A DNA stretch of 64,000 nt from Variovorax sp. JS1663 (GCF_002157355.1 NZ_LYMK01000025.1:1-64000), one strand, 5' to 3'; numbered from the stretch's first letter, positions 17,294-26,721 are shown. The notes: a model not told the origin generated them from the sequence alone. Numbers and translations: made by a program.

Positions 17294-18259
17294 ATGATTC
17301 GATCGCCATCCTTCGCATTCGGCCTGGCCGCGCTGCTGGCTGCCGGCGTCGCCGCGGCCCAGGGCTATCCCGACAAGCCCATCACCTTCGTCGTGCCCTT
17401 CGCGGCTGGCAGCGCGACCGACCAGATCGCCCGCGCCTTGGGCACCGGCATCACGGCCGAGACGAAGCAGCCCGTGGTGATCGACAACAAGGCCGGTGCG
17501 AGCGGCTTCATCGCCGCGCAGCAGGTGGCCAAGGCTGCGGCCGACGGCTACACGGTGCTGATCACCACCAACACCACCCACGCGGCCAACGAGCACCTGT
17601 TCAAGAAGCTGCCCTACGACCCGGTCAAGGACTTCGCGCCGGTCGCGGCGCTCGGCAAGGGCGGCCAGATCATGGTGGTGAACCCGAATTCGCCCGTGAA
17701 GACGGTGGCGGAGTTCGTGGCGCTCGCGAAGAAGGAGCCGGGCAGGCTCAGCTTCGGCAGCGGCAGTTCCTCCAGCCGCATGGCCGGCGAGCTGCTGCAG
17801 CAGATGGCCGGCATCAAGCTGCTGCACGTGCCCTACAAGAGCAACCCGCTGGCGGTGACCGATCTGCTGGGCGGCCAGATCGACATGATGATCACCGACA
17901 CCGCCACCGGACTGCCCCAGGTCAAGGCCGGCAAGCTGCGCGCGCTGGGCGTCTCGGGTGCGAAGCGATCGCCGCTGGCGCCGGAGCTGCCCACCATCGC
18001 CGAGGCCGGTGTCAAGGGCTACGAGATGGGCTACTGGTTCGCAGCCTACGCGCCGGCGAAAACGCCGCCGGCGGTCGTGAACCGGCTCAACGAGCTGTTG
18101 GTGAAGGCGGCGAAGAGCGAGGCCGCCAAGACCGCGTTCTACGACCCGAGCGGCACCGAGGTGTTCACCAGCACGCCGGAGGAACTCGCGAAGTTCCAGG
18201 CGGGCGAGTCGCAGAAGTGGGGCCGCATCGTGAAGGCGGCCGGCATCGAGGCTGAGTGA
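17294..18259 (+). CDS. Bug-family tripartite tricarboxylate receptor
   Basis: 321 residues with a cleavable signal peptide (AAGVAAAQG near 21). It has the Bug fold: YPDKPITFVVPFAAGSATD after the signal, and GGQIDMM..TATGLPQVKAGKLRALGVSG near 195-220. Bug proteins are periplasmic binding proteins for carboxylates and diverse small molecules, used by TTT transporters or for signalling. Partner membrane subunits are not in this window. A good ribosome site (AGGAG) precedes the ATG. It is 48 bases after the AtuA-like pair and probably shares its transcript. Confidence 0.9.
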   Translation: MIRSPSFAFGLAALLAAGVAAAQGYPDKPITFVVPFAAGSATDQIARALGTGITAETKQPVVIDNKAGASGFIAAQQVAKAAADGYTVLITTNTTHAANEHLFKKLPYDPVKDFAPVAALGKGGQIMVVNPNSPVKTVAEFVALAKKEPGRLSFGSGSSSSRMAGELLQQMAGIKLLHVPYKSNPLAVTDLLGGQIDMMITDTATGLPQVKAGKLRALGVSGAKRSPLAPELPTIAEAGVKGYEMGYWFAAYAPAKTPPAVVNRLNELLVKAAKSEAAKTAFYDPSGTEVFTSTPEELAKFQAGESQKWGRIVKAAGIEAE

Positions 18260-18742
18260 TTTCGGCGACTTGTCGTTGCGCAGGACTTCGGTAAGACCTT
18301 GGGCTGCGCGCCCAGCGCGCTCGATTGGTGCGCTGCAGCACGAGATGCACGTTTGGGAGGCACCCCTGTGGGAAGCCCCGTCCTGCCACGCATCGGCGAG
18401 TTGCCCAAGCTCTTTTCCACAACGTTATTCACCGGCCCGGGGGATAAATCGCCCTCGTAAACGGGGGGGCGAAGGGGGTTGGAGACCTTCGACTTAACCA
18501 CAAGCCGGACTAACAAATAAGTCATGCCATGGCAAGGCTGTTAGCGCCAAGTGACAGCCGCTTCGTGGTGCATGGCGGCGCCTGAGAACGCAGATGCAAA
18601 TCTGACCAATTCTCGCCAAACCCCGTGGGTTGAAAGACTCTTCCTGGGATGCGCCTCGCTGGGCCAAGGACACCGAAGCGGCAGAACGCCCCTTCCGCGT
18701 CGCGCCCCACGACTGCGCCTGGCGGATCCCGGCGGCCACGCA
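18260..18742. other. 483-bp region without a recognised gene
   Basis: No ORF here has convincing composition, and I recognise no RNA or repeat. It contains a short stretch of G-rich runs near 18440-18475 and a 3'-end-to-3'-end position between a plus gene and a minus gene, so terminators are expected, but I see no clear hairpin with a T tract. Confidence 0.5.
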
Positions 18743-20140
18743 TCAAGGCCGCGGGCTCGGTGCATCGAGTGGCCGCAGCGACCCCAGCACGGTCGGCAGC
18801 AGCTCCGACACTGTCGGGTGGATGAAGACGGCGCGCTGCACGGTGTCGACGGGCTGCCGCGCATACATCAGCGTGAGCAGCGCGTGCACCGCTTCGTCGG
18901 CTTCCACGCCGAGCAGGGTGGCGCCGACCAGGTGCCGCGTCTCTGCGTCCACCAGCACGCGCAGGAAGCCTTGTTCTTCGCCCTTCTGCACCGCCCGGCC
19001 GACGCGTGACATCGGCAGCTCGCCGATCAGCGCCGGTCGGCCGCTGCGCAGCGCTTCGGTCACCGAGAGCCCGATGCGGGCCAGCGGCGGGTCGGTGTAG
19101 AGGGCATAGGCGGGGATGCGGTCGCTCACCCGCCGCGCGTCGCCGTCCAGCAGGTTGGCCGCGACGATCTCGAAATCGTTGTACGCCGTGTGCGTGAACG
19201 CGCCGCGGCCGTTGCAGTCACCCAGGGCCCAGATGCCCTCGACCGAGCTGCGCAACTGGTCGTCGACTTCGATGTAGCCGCGTTCGTCGCACTTCACGCC
19301 AACGTGTTCCAGGCCGAGGTCGTCGGTGTTCGGCCGCCGTCCGGTCGCGTTGAGCACGTGCGTGCACAGGAACTCGTCGTGATCGTCGCCGCAGCGCCAG
19401 CGAACCGCGATGCGCTGGCCTTCCTGGCGCAGTGCGAAGCACTCGGTACCGGTGCGGATCTCGACGCCTTCGCGTTCGAGAATGGCCTGCACGGCGGCCG
19501 CCACGTCGGCGTCCTCGCGCGGCACGATCTGCGCGCCGCGCTGCAGTACCGTCACGCGGGCGCCGAAGCGCCTGAACATCTGCGCGAACTCCAAGCCCAC
19601 ATAGCTGCCGCCGACAACGGCCAAATGCTCGGGCAGGCTGCTCAGCGCCAGGAGGGAGGAGTTGTTGAGCGTGCTCACGCCGTTGGCGATCTCGGGCGCC
19701 AGCTCGTTCGCCCGCCCGCCGACGTCGAGGAAGACGCGTTCGCTGTGCAGCACCCGGTCGCCCACGCGCACCCGGCCGGGCGCCTCGAAGCGGGCGTGGC
19801 CCAGGACGACCGTCACGCCCGCCATGCCGCGCAGCCATTTCTCCACGTTCTCGCTGGAGCGCCCGGAGATGCGGCTCTTGCGCGCCATCACCGCGGGAAA
19901 GTCGACCTCCGCCTCGCCGCGGATCGAGATGCCGTAGTCCGCGCTCCGCCGCAAGATCGCCGCCACGTGCGCGCTCGCCACCAGCGCCTTGGTCGGAATG
20001 CAGCCGGTGTTGACGCAGGTGCCGCCGAAGCGGTGGCGCTCGATCATCGCGGTACGCCAGCCGGCCTGCGACAGGCGGTTGGCCAGCGCGGGCCCGGCCT
20101 GTCCGCTGCCGATGACGATGGCATCGAAGGTCTCGTCCAT
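18743..20140 (-). CDS. FAD-dependent pyridine nucleotide-disulfide oxidoreductase
   Basis: 465 residues. It has the FAD-binding GSGQAG near residue 10, a redox-active disulfide (GTCVNTGCIPTK, about 40-51), a second nucleotide-binding GGSYVGLEFAQ near 170 and the C-terminal dimerisation domain with HPTVSEL carrying the active-site His. This is the dihydrolipoamide dehydrogenase/mercuric reductase class, but no N-terminal metal-binding domain and no vicinal C-terminal cysteines are seen, so mercury reduction is not supported. The start at MDETFDAIV is set by AAGGAG six bases upstream; the ATG two codons earlier abuts the ribosome site. Confidence 0.9.
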   Translation of the reverse strand: MDETFDAIVIGSGQAGPALANRLSQAGWRTAMIERHRFGGTCVNTGCIPTKALVASAHVAAILRRSADYGISIRGEAEVDFPAVMARKSRISGRSSENVEKWLRGMAGVTVVLGHARFEAPGRVRVGDRVLHSERVFLDVGGRANELAPEIANGVSTLNNSSLLALSSLPEHLAVVGGSYVGLEFAQMFRRFGARVTVLQRGAQIVPREDADVAAAVQAILEREGVEIRTGTECFALRQEGQRIAVRWRCGDDHDEFLCTHVLNATGRRPNTDDLGLEHVGVKCDERGYIEVDDQLRSSVEGIWALGDCNGRGAFTHTAYNDFEIVAANLLDGDARRVSDRIPAYALYTDPPLARIGLSVTEALRSGRPALIGELPMSRVGRAVQKGEEQGFLRVLVDAETRHLVGATLLGVEADEAVHALLTLMYARQPVDTVQRAVFIHPTVSELLPTVLGSLRPLDAPSPRP

Positions 20141-20233
20141 GGGCATCTCCTTGGAAGCGGGCAGTGTCTCAGGCCGGCGGCGCCTTGTGGAGCATGTCGC
20201 GCCGTTTGATACAAACTCGTACGCTCTGATGCC

Positions 20234-20713
20234 ATGTCGACGCACCTCCCCATGACCCCACCCACTCTTGTCCGGCCGGTCTCTCAGGACGATCAGGCCG
20301 CCTGGCGACCGCTCTGGGACGGCTACAACGCGTTCTACGGTCGCCGGGGCGAGACCGCGCTGGCCGAGCACATCACGCAGACGACCTGGCAACGCTTCCT
20401 CGATCCCGCGGAACCGATGTTCGCCCTGGTCGCGGAAGACCGCGGCAGCCTCGTCGGCCTGGCCCATGGCCTGCTCCATCGCAGCATGACGCGCATCGAG
20501 CCGGTCTGCTATCTCTCCGACCTGTTCACCCTCGAATCGCTGCGCGGCCGAGGCATCGGGCGGCTGTTGATCGAGGCGGTGTACGCGCAGGCGAAAGCGG
20601 CCGGTGCCTGGCGTGTCTATTGGCAGACGCAGGAATCCAATGCCGCTGGCCGGCTGCTCTACGACAAGGTCGCGCAGCACCACGGATTCATCGTCTACTC
20701 GAAGGAGCTGTGA
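20234..20713 (+). CDS. GNAT acetyltransferase
   Basis: 159 residues with the GNAT core: the acetyl-CoA binding motif LRGRGIGRLLIEAVYAQA near 105-122 and the C-terminal LLYDKVAQHHGFIVYSK. It transfers an acetyl group to an amine; the substrate cannot be told. It is followed by a second, unrelated-substrate GNAT gene whose ATG lies five bases after its stop, so the two form a small operon. MTPPTLV (20252) is an alternative start. Confidence 0.88.
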   Translation: MSTHLPMTPPTLVRPVSQDDQAAWRPLWDGYNAFYGRRGETALAEHITQTTWQRFLDPAEPMFALVAEDRGSLVGLAHGLLHRSMTRIEPVCYLSDLFTLESLRGRGIGRLLIEAVYAQAKAAGAWRVYWQTQESNAAGRLLYDKVAQHHGFIVYSKEL

Positions 20714-20718
20714 ACACC

Positions 20719-21240
20719 ATGCAATTCGTCACCTGCACGCACGACGCCCATGCCGGCGCCATCCTCGACATCTTCAACGACGCCATCGTCCACTCGACTG
20801 CGCTCTACGACTACAAGCCGCGCACGGCAGAGAACATGGTCGGCTGGTTCAAGGCCAAGGAGGCCGGCAACTTCCCCGTGATCGGCGCCGTCGGCGAGCA
20901 GGGCGAATTGCTCGGCTTCGCGAGCTACGGCACCTTCCGCGCCTGGCCCGCTTACAAGTATTCGGTCGAGCATTCGGTCTACGTGCACAAGGACCATCGC
21001 GGCAAGGGCCTGGGCCTTCTGCTCATGCAGGCGCTGATCGCGGCGGCCCGCGCCCAGCAGCTCCACGTGATGGTCGGTGCCATCGACCTGGCCAACAAGG
21101 GCAGCATCGCCCTGCATCAGCGGCTGGGCTTCGAGCATGCCGGCACCATCCGGCAGGCTGGCTTCAAGTTCGGGCGCTGGCTGGACGTGGACTTCTGGCA
21201 GCTCGTGCTCGAGACGCCGGTGCAGCCGGTCGATGGCTGA
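20719..21240 (+). CDS. GNAT acetyltransferase, phosphinothricin/methionine sulfoximine type
   Basis: 173 residues resembling the PAT/MddA group that acetylates phosphinothricin, methionine sulfoximine or sulfone: IFNDAIVHSTALYDYKPRT near the start, VYVHKDHRGKGLGLLLM as the acetyl-CoA site, and GFEHAGTIRQAGFKFGRWLDVDFWQ at the C-terminal end, which is characteristic of this group. The ATG has GGAG 11 bases upstream; a GTG at 20710 is in frame but too close to the ribosome site. It runs up to five bases from the convergent GntR gene. Confidence 0.88.
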   Translation: MQFVTCTHDAHAGAILDIFNDAIVHSTALYDYKPRTAENMVGWFKAKEAGNFPVIGAVGEQGELLGFASYGTFRAWPAYKYSVEHSVYVHKDHRGKGLGLLLMQALIAAARAQQLHVMVGAIDLANKGSIALHQRLGFEHAGTIRQAGFKFGRWLDVDFWQLVLETPVQPVDG

Positions 21241-21245
21241 TCGCT

Positions 21246-21992
21246 TCAGGCCAACAGGGCCTTGACCAGGTCGAGCTGGCGGTCCGGCGCGTCGCTGCCC
21301 AGCTGCAGGTTGGCTTCGATGCGCGAGAGGTGGTCGGTCATGCAGGCCACCGCGGCCTCCACGTCGCCGCTGCGGCATACCCGCAGGAAGTCCGAGTGCT
21401 CGTCCGAGGAGCAATGCGGGTCGTTGGAGGAGTGGTAGAGCATCGCGATCAGCGAGCTGCGCGCCACCAGTTCCCGCACCAGCTCGGCCAGCGTGCGGTT
21501 GCCGGCGGCCTCGGCGAGCGCGACGTGGAAGTCGCCCAGGAGCTTCTCGCGTACCGTGCCGGTGGTCGTCGTGGCGCTGAGCGTGGTGCGCTCGAACTGG
21601 ATGTGCTGCTCGAGCGACCGGTAGTCCGCGGGGCGGGCCTTGGCGACGAACAGGCGCACCACCTCGCTCTCGAGGATGCGGCGCACGCCGAAGACCTCGC
21701 GCGCTTCCTCCACGCTGGGCTTGCTGACGAAGGCGCCCTTGTCGGGGATCATCTCGATCAGCTTGTCCTTGGAGAGGGTGAGCAGCGCGGCGCGGATCTT
21801 GGTGCGGCTGACGGCGTAGACCCGGCCCAGCGCCTCCTCGCGCAGCCAGGTGCCGGGCGGCAGGCGCTTCTCGACGATGGCGGTGGCGATGTCCTGGGCG
21901 ATGCTCTCGATGGTCGCGCTCTTGTCGGGCGCGGCGGCGCCGTCGGGTGGAGCCGCGAGGGGACTTGCGGTGGCTTTGGTGACGCGGGGCAT
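21246..21992 (-). CDS. GntR-family (FCD) transcriptional regulator
   Basis: 248 residues. An N-terminal winged helix (VEKRLPPGTWLREEALGRVYAVSRTKIRAALLTL) is followed by a helical FCD ligand domain with metal-ligand-like D..H residues (LLGDFHVALAEAAGN near 150, RCSGDV..HLSRIEANL near 225). It is clearly paralogous to the GntR gene at 35603: the HTH and the IPDKGAFVSKPS wing align with that gene's equivalents. It may share the TGTATACA operators of the purine region, or control the nearby permease/racemase unit, whose operator lies at 25181. Which regulator binds which site is not decided by sequence. Confidence 0.88.
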   Translation of the reverse strand: MPRVTKATASPLAAPPDGAAAPDKSATIESIAQDIATAIVEKRLPPGTWLREEALGRVYAVSRTKIRAALLTLSKDKLIEMIPDKGAFVSKPSVEEAREVFGVRRILESEVVRLFVAKARPADYRSLEQHIQFERTTLSATTTTGTVREKLLGDFHVALAEAAGNRTLAELVRELVARSSLIAMLYHSSNDPHCSSDEHSDFLRVCRSGDVEAAVACMTDHLSRIEANLQLGSDAPDRQLDLVKALLA

Positions 21993-22042
21993 GAGGCGAT
22001 TGTGGACGGACTGTGCTGGCGTTGTGAACGGGGCGATCGCCG

Positions 22043-22456
22043 TCAGTCTGCGGAGACGTCGAAACCGAGTTGCTTCTGATGCGTGATGGCCAGCAGATGC
22101 ACCATCGTCGGCTCACCTTCCGCGCCATCGACCACGAGATAGAGCACCACATGGTCGTCCATCACGTACTCGCGCACCTCGGCGGTTTCCCCCAGCGCCG
22201 AGAGCCGCTTCGCGATCCGCGCGGCTACGGCCTGCGCCTCCACGGACTCCACGTCCCTGCGCAAGAAAGGCCGGCCGATGCGCGGGTGCCGCTGGAGGAT
22301 GGGGACCACCGTATCGCCAAGGGCCTCGAGCAGGCGGTCGTAGCCATGCGCACACTGGTTCTCGATCCAGAACGACTCGATGTCTTCGAGATTCAGCGCA
22401 AAGTTGTGTGCATAGCGAACGAGCGCCAGAGGCGCGTCTGCCTTGGCGCCGGCCAT
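22043..22456 (-). CDS. RelE/ParE-superfamily toxin
   Basis: 137 residues resembling ParE/RelE-type toxins: RYAHNFALNLEDIESFWIEN near 15-34, then HPRIGRPF and VREYVMDDHVVLYLVV, giving the small alpha/beta toxin fold. Expected to act in the cytosol on gyrase or translating ribosomes, unless inactive. It starts one base after the stop of the antitoxin gene, the usual antitoxin-first order. It is a little longer than typical ParE proteins (about 100 residues). Confidence 0.78.
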   Translation of the reverse strand: MAGAKADAPLALVRYAHNFALNLEDIESFWIENQCAHGYDRLLEALGDTVVPILQRHPRIGRPFLRRDVESVEAQAVAARIAKRLSALGETAEVREYVMDDHVVLYLVVDGAEGEPTMVHLLAITHQKQLGFDVSAD

Positions 22457-22457
22457 C

Positions 22458-22769
22458 TCAATCGCGGGCGCCGCGGATGCCGGCTTTGCGCTTGCGTTTC
22501 AATGCCGCCAGACCCTTTGCTGCATCGATGGTGTGCCCGGCCGCCACGTCAGCCAGGCCCTTCTCGACCTCGTCCAGCAGCAGCAGGTGGATCCGCGCGC
22601 GTTCCAGCCGATGGTAGTGATCGAGACGCCTGGCATCGATCACGGCGACGGCCGGCTCCCCATTCTTGGTGATGATCTTTTCGGCGCCGTTCTGCACTTC
22701 GAGCACCAGGTCCGACAGGTGAGTGCGGGCAACGGAAAAGGGGACGATGTCGCGAACAGAAACAGCCAT
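22458..22769 (-). CDS. Phd/YefM-type antitoxin
   Basis: 103 residues from MAVSVRDIVPF, with a clear ribosome site (GGAGG, four bases upstream); an in-frame ATG ten codons earlier lacks one. The N-terminal half is the Phd/YefM DNA-binding fold (PFSVARTHLSDLVLEVQNGAEKIITKNGEPAVAVIDA), the C-terminal half is helical and charged and should wrap the toxin. It would neutralise the toxin encoded directly downstream and repress the shared promoter. Confidence 0.85.
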   Translation of the reverse strand: MAVSVRDIVPFSVARTHLSDLVLEVQNGAEKIITKNGEPAVAVIDARRLDHYHRLERARIHLLLLDEVEKGLADVAAGHTIDAAKGLAALKRKRKAGIRGARD

Positions 22770-22833
22770 GCAGCCTCCGATGATCGGGAAAATGCGCAAT
22801 ATTCAGCGCATTCTAGCGACCTCGGCGTGGCTG

Positions 22834-23598
22834 CTAGGCCGCGCGCTTCAGCGCCGGCGCCGCGGGCGGCAGCGTAAAGCCTTCCAACACCCCCGCCATC
22901 GGCTTCGGCAGAGGACTTGCCAGCTCGCCGCGCTTGCTGGTGGCCAGGCGCAGGTTCACCAGCGACTCGACCAGCTGCGTGCCGGCCGCCACGCCGTCGA
23001 CCACCGGCACCCCCAGCACCTGCCCGATGTGGGCGCACAGGTCGGCCATGCCGGCGCAGCCGAGCACGATGGTGTCCGACCCGTCCTGCTCCAGCGCGCG
23101 CCGGCATTCGTCGACGATGCGCTCGCGCGCCTTGCTGCCCGGCGCCTCCAGCTCCAGCACCGGGATCTCGCAGGCCCGCACGTTGGCGCAGAAGCGATCC
23201 ATGCCGTAGGCCTGCGCCAGGTGGCGCGCCTGGCCGATGGTGCGCGACAGCGTGGTCACCACGCTGAAGCGGGTGCCGACCAGGCTGGCGACGTGCATGG
23301 CCGCCTGTGCGATGCCGACCACCGGCCCGCGCGCCAGCTCGCGCGCCGCTTGCAGGCCGGGGTCGCCGAAGCAGGCGATGACATAGCCGTCGATGCCATC
23401 GCGCTCGCCGGCCGCGATTTCCTGCAGCAGCCCGGGCACCGCCAGCGCCTCGTCGTAGTGGCTCTCGATCGAGGCCGGCCCCATCGCCGGGCTGACCGCC
23501 ACGATCTCGGTGCCGGGCCGCGCGACGGAGCGCGCGCAGGCACCGATCTTCTCGGTCATGCTCCAGGTGGTGTTGGGGTTGATGATCTTGATGCGCAT
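22834..23598 (-). CDS. Asp/Glu/hydantoin racemase family (allantoin racemase-like)
   Basis: 254 residues of the Asp/Glu-hydantoin racemase superfamily. The two catalytic cysteines are in conserved positions: CFGDPGL near 73 and LGCAGMADL near 180, with NPNTT at the N-terminus. Members such as HpxA interconvert allantoin enantiomers; others racemise hydantoins. The gene is 23 bases after an NCS1 permease gene on the same strand, and that permease has the purine-regulon operator upstream. So allantoin or hydantoin racemisation is the best guess, feeding the (S)-allantoin used by PuuE. Confidence 0.82.
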   Translation of the reverse strand: MRIKIINPNTTWSMTEKIGACARSVARPGTEIVAVSPAMGPASIESHYDEALAVPGLLQEIAAGERDGIDGYVIACFGDPGLQAARELARGPVVGIAQAAMHVASLVGTRFSVVTTLSRTIGQARHLAQAYGMDRFCANVRACEIPVLELEAPGSKARERIVDECRRALEQDGSDTIVLGCAGMADLCAHIGQVLGVPVVDGVAAGTQLVESLVNLRLATSKRGELASPLPKPMAGVLEGFTLPPAAPALKRAA

Positions 23599-23621
23599 GG
23601 CGGACTCGGTACTTCTTCAGT

Positions 23622-25109
23622 TCAGGATTTGCGGTTGAGGAGGGTGTAGATCACGAAGCCCAGGCCCATGCCGATGAACCAGGCATAGTTGGCAGCGCCG
23701 CGCCAGGCGGGGATCAGCACGCACAGGATCGGGATCAGCGCCGAGGGGATCATGGTCCACACGGCCTTCATGTTGTAGCCCTTGGTGTACCAGTAGCGGC
23801 CCTTGCTGCTGAGCGTGTAGAGGTCGTCGACCACCACGTGCTGCTTCTGCACCAGGTAGAAATCGGCGATCAGGATGCCGAACAGCGGGCCGATGAAGGA
23901 GCCCAGCACGTCCAGCGTGTAGTGGATGACCTCGGGGTTGTTGTAGAGGTTCCACGGCGTCAGGAAGATCGAGCCCACCGCGGCGATCATGCCGCCCGTG
24001 CGCCAGCTGATGTGCTGCGGCGCGACGTTGGAGAAGTCGAAGGCCGGCGAAACGAAGTTGGCCACGATGTTGATGCCGATGGTGGCGATCATGAAGGTCA
24101 GCGCGCCCAGCACGACCGCGGTGGTGCTGTCGATCTTGCCCACGGTGTGGACCGGGTCGGTGATCAGCTCGCCGAACACCGGCAGCGTGGCCGCGGTGGT
24201 GACGACGGTCAGCAGCGAGAAGAACACGAAGTTGATCGGCAGGCCCCAGAAGTTGCCCTTCTTCACCGCCTCGAAGCTCTTGCCGTAGCGCGAAAAGTCG
24301 CCGAAGTTGAGCATCGGGCCGCTGAAGTAGCTCACCACCAGCGCGATGGCCGACAGCATCACGGGCAGGGCGTCCCAGCCCTCGAACTTGACGCCGCCGA
24401 GGTTGAGGTCGATGTTGCTCCAGCCGGCCTTCCACACCAGCCAGCCGCACAGGATGGCCATCACCACGTACACGCCCGGGCCGGCCCAGTCGATGAACTT
24501 GCGGATGGCTTCCATGCCGTGCCAGAACACGAAGGCCTGCAGCACCCACATGACCATGAAGGCGACCCAGCCCAGCGTCGACAGGCCGGCGAAGCCGTGC
24601 AGCTTGACGTCAGCGTAAGGCGCCAGGTGGGGGAACAGGTGCAGCGCCAGCACCATGAAGGCGGCCGAGGCCAGGTAGGTCTGGATGCCGTACCAGGCCA
24701 CCGCGATCAGGCCGCGGATGATCGCCGGGATGTTGGCGCCGCGCACGCCGAAGGAGGCGCGGCAGATCACGGGGTAGGGCGTGCCCGTCACCTGGCTGGG
24801 CTTGGCCACCAGGTTGCAGAAGAACTGCACGATGCAGATGCCCACCAGCAGCGCGACCAGCACCTGCCAGCTCGACAGGCCCAGTGCGAACAGGCTGCCC
24901 GCGGTGATGTAGCCGCCGACGCTGTGCACGTCGGACATCCAGAACGCAAAGATGTTGTATTGGCCCCAGGTCTGCTTCTTCAGGGGCGCGAGGTCCTCGT
25001 TGGTGAGGGCCGGGTCGTAGCCCGGCTTGATGACGGCGTTGGATTCGGCATGCGATGCGTGGCCCGGGGTGGGCAGGTCCACGCTGGCTTGGCTGACGGC
25101 GGTGTTCAC
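23622..25109 (-). CDS. NCS1-family allantoin/hydantoin permease
   Basis: 495 residues from a GTG with GAGGAG upstream. Twelve hydrophobic segments and NCS1 hallmarks: DLAPLKKQTWGQYNIFAFWMSDVHSVGGY near 35, GTPYPVICRASFGVRGANIPA near 110, and FYLVQKQHVVVDDLY near 410. NCS1 proteins import allantoin, hydantoins, uracil, thiamine or related rings with Na+ or H+. Position between the TGTATACA operator (25181) and an allantoin racemase-like gene points to allantoin or hydantoin. An upstream in-frame start at 25202 would overlap the operator and is not used. Confidence 0.9.
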   Translation of the reverse strand: MNTAVSQASVDLPTPGHASHAESNAVIKPGYDPALTNEDLAPLKKQTWGQYNIFAFWMSDVHSVGGYITAGSLFALGLSSWQVLVALLVGICIVQFFCNLVAKPSQVTGTPYPVICRASFGVRGANIPAIIRGLIAVAWYGIQTYLASAAFMVLALHLFPHLAPYADVKLHGFAGLSTLGWVAFMVMWVLQAFVFWHGMEAIRKFIDWAGPGVYVVMAILCGWLVWKAGWSNIDLNLGGVKFEGWDALPVMLSAIALVVSYFSGPMLNFGDFSRYGKSFEAVKKGNFWGLPINFVFFSLLTVVTTAATLPVFGELITDPVHTVGKIDSTTAVVLGALTFMIATIGINIVANFVSPAFDFSNVAPQHISWRTGGMIAAVGSIFLTPWNLYNNPEVIHYTLDVLGSFIGPLFGILIADFYLVQKQHVVVDDLYTLSSKGRYWYTKGYNMKAVWTMIPSALIPILCVLIPAWRGAANYAWFIGMGLGFVIYTLLNRKS

Positions 25110-25177
25110 GGGTTTGTCTCCTCGTGGCGGGTGGCGGGTTTCCGGACGGTATGTCCGGTTCGGTGATTGCACCCTAT

Positions 25178-25191
25178 ATTTGTATACAAAA
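25178..25191. promoter_or_regulatory. GntR-type operator upstream of the NCS1 permease
   Basis: TGTATACA at 25181-25188, flanked by A/T-rich bases, 72 bases before the GTG start of the permease. It has the same core as the three other sites in the window but lacks their AAG/CTT flanks, so affinity may differ. Confidence 0.6.
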
Positions 25192-25260
25192 AATGCGTGC
25201 AATCAAGCCCGAATCACGATCCGAAGATCGGGGTTTACCCGGGGAGGTGGTGGCGCCGGT

Positions 25261-26634
25261 TCAGGCGCCGCGGCGGCGTGCCTTCAGCGTTTCGGCGATC
25301 AGGAAGGCCAGTTCCAGGCTCTGCGAGCCGTTGAGGCGCGGGTCGCAGGCGGTGTGGTAGCGCTCGGACAAGGCGGCCTCGGTGAGGCCCTGGGCACCAC
25401 CGGTGCATTCGGTGACGTCTTGCCCGGTCATCTCGAAATGCACGCCCCCCGCGTAGCTGCCGGCCGCTGCGTGCACGGCGAAGAAGCTGCGCACCTCCGC
25501 GAGGATCCGCCGGAAGTCGCGGGTCTTGTAGCCGGAGGCGGTGGTCACTGTGTTGCCGTGCATCGGGTCGCAGCACCACACCACGGTGCGCTGTGCCCGC
25601 TGCACGGTCTCGATCAGCGCGGGCAGCCGCTCGGCCAGCGTCTCGGCGCCCATGCGGGTGATCAGGACGATGCGGCCGGGTGCGTTGTCGGGGTCCAGGG
25701 CATCGAGCAGGCGCAGCACGTCCTCGCCTGTGGCGCTCGGACCGAGTTTGATCCCGAGCGGGTTGTCGATCCCCCGAAGGAACTCCACGTGCGCGCCGTC
25801 CAGCGCGCGCGTGCGCTCGCCCAGCCACAGCATGTGCGCGGACCCGCCGTAGCAGCGACCGGTGCTTTCGTCGCGGCGCGTCAGCGCCTCCTCGTAGTGC
25901 AGGTGCAAGGCCTCGTGCGAGGTGAAGAACTCCACTTCCTTGACCTGCGGCGTGCGGCGTGCATCGAAGCCGCAGGCCTCCATGAAGGCCAGGGCCTCGC
26001 CGATGCTCTGTGCCACGGCCTCGAAGCGCTCGCCCTGAGGGCTGCGGCGCACGAAGTCCGCGGTCCAGCGGTGCACCTCGTGCAGGTCCGCGAAGCCGCC
26101 CTGGGCCAGGGCGCGCAGCAGGTTGAGCGCGGCGGCCGAGTGCGAATAGGCGCGCAGCAGGCGCTGGGGGTCGGGCTCGCGCGCATCGGCGCTGAACTCG
26201 GCGCCATTGACGATGTCGCCGCGGTAGGAGGGCAGGGTGAGGGTGCCGTCGGACTCGACCTCGGAAGAGCGCGGCTTGGCGAACTGCCCCGCGATCCGCC
26301 CCACCTTGACCACCGGGCAGGCGGCCGCGAAGGTCAGCAACACCGCCATTTGAAGGATCACGCGGAAGGAGTCGCGCACCGCCTCGGTCCGCAGGTCCTC
26401 GAAGCTTTCGGCGCAGTCGCCGCCCTGCAGCAGGAAGGCATCGCCGTGCGCCACGTCGGCCAGGCGCTGGCGCAGCGTCGCCGCCTCGCCCGCGAAGATC
26501 AGCGGCGGCCAGCCCTGCAACTGGCGCAGCGCGCCGTCGAGCGCGCTCGCGTCCGCGTAGCGTGGCATCTGTGCCGCGGGGAACTGCCGCCAGCTTTGCG
26601 GCGACCAGGGCGCCCGGGGTTCGACCGTGTTCAT
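25261..26634 (-). CDS. Class II 3-deoxy-7-phosphoheptulonate synthase
   Basis: 457 residues. Condenses phosphoenolpyruvate and erythrose 4-phosphate in the first step of aromatic amino acid synthesis. The class II (plant-like) enzyme is recognised from [12 protein letters not shown] near 70, [17 protein letters not shown] near 106, [20 protein letters not shown] near 265, GIKLGPS near 290, and [11 protein letters not shown] near 350. The N-terminal opening [17 protein letters not shown] is typical. Start at [11 protein letters not shown]; the upstream open frame overlaps the divergent acylphosphatase region. Alone, not in an operon with other shikimate genes; it may feed secondary metabolism, but nothing here shows that. 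Confidence 0.93.
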   Translation of the reverse strand: MNTVEPRAPWSPQSWRQFPAAQMPRYADASALDGALRQLQGWPPLIFAGEAATLRQRLADVAHGDAFLLQGGDCAESFEDLRTEAVRDSFRVILQMAVLLTFAAACPVVKVGRIAGQFAKPRSSEVESDGTLTLPSYRGDIVNGAEFSADAREPDPQRLLRAYSHSAAALNLLRALAQGGFADLHEVHRWTADFVRRSPQGERFEAVAQSIGEALAFMEACGFDARRTPQVKEVEFFTSHEALHLHYEEALTRRDESTGRCYGGSAHMLWLGERTRALDGAHVEFLRGIDNPLGIKLGPSATGEDVLRLLDALDPDNAPGRIVLITRMGAETLAERLPALIETVQRAQRTVVWCCDPMHGNTVTTASGYKTRDFRRILAEVRSFFAVHAAAGSYAGGVHFEMTGQDVTECTGGAQGLTEAALSERYHTACDPRLNGSQSLELAFLIAETLKARRRGA

Positions 26635-26721
26635 CGCTGCGCCTTTCGTGCACGTTCGATGCGACGCAGGATAGCGCGGCGCATGCCACCGTGGCGCGCC
26701 GGCTTGATCAACAATCGCGCG

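Noticed and set aside
18260-18742. NtrC-like site or small RNA in the gap
   Set aside because: Inverted GGTGC/GCACx elements are seen near 18320 but do not fit a full NtrC or sigma-54 pattern, and no gene follows downstream in a fitting direction.
18743-20140. Mercuric reductase
   Set aside because: No heavy-metal domain or C-terminal cysteine pair; only the general class is supported.
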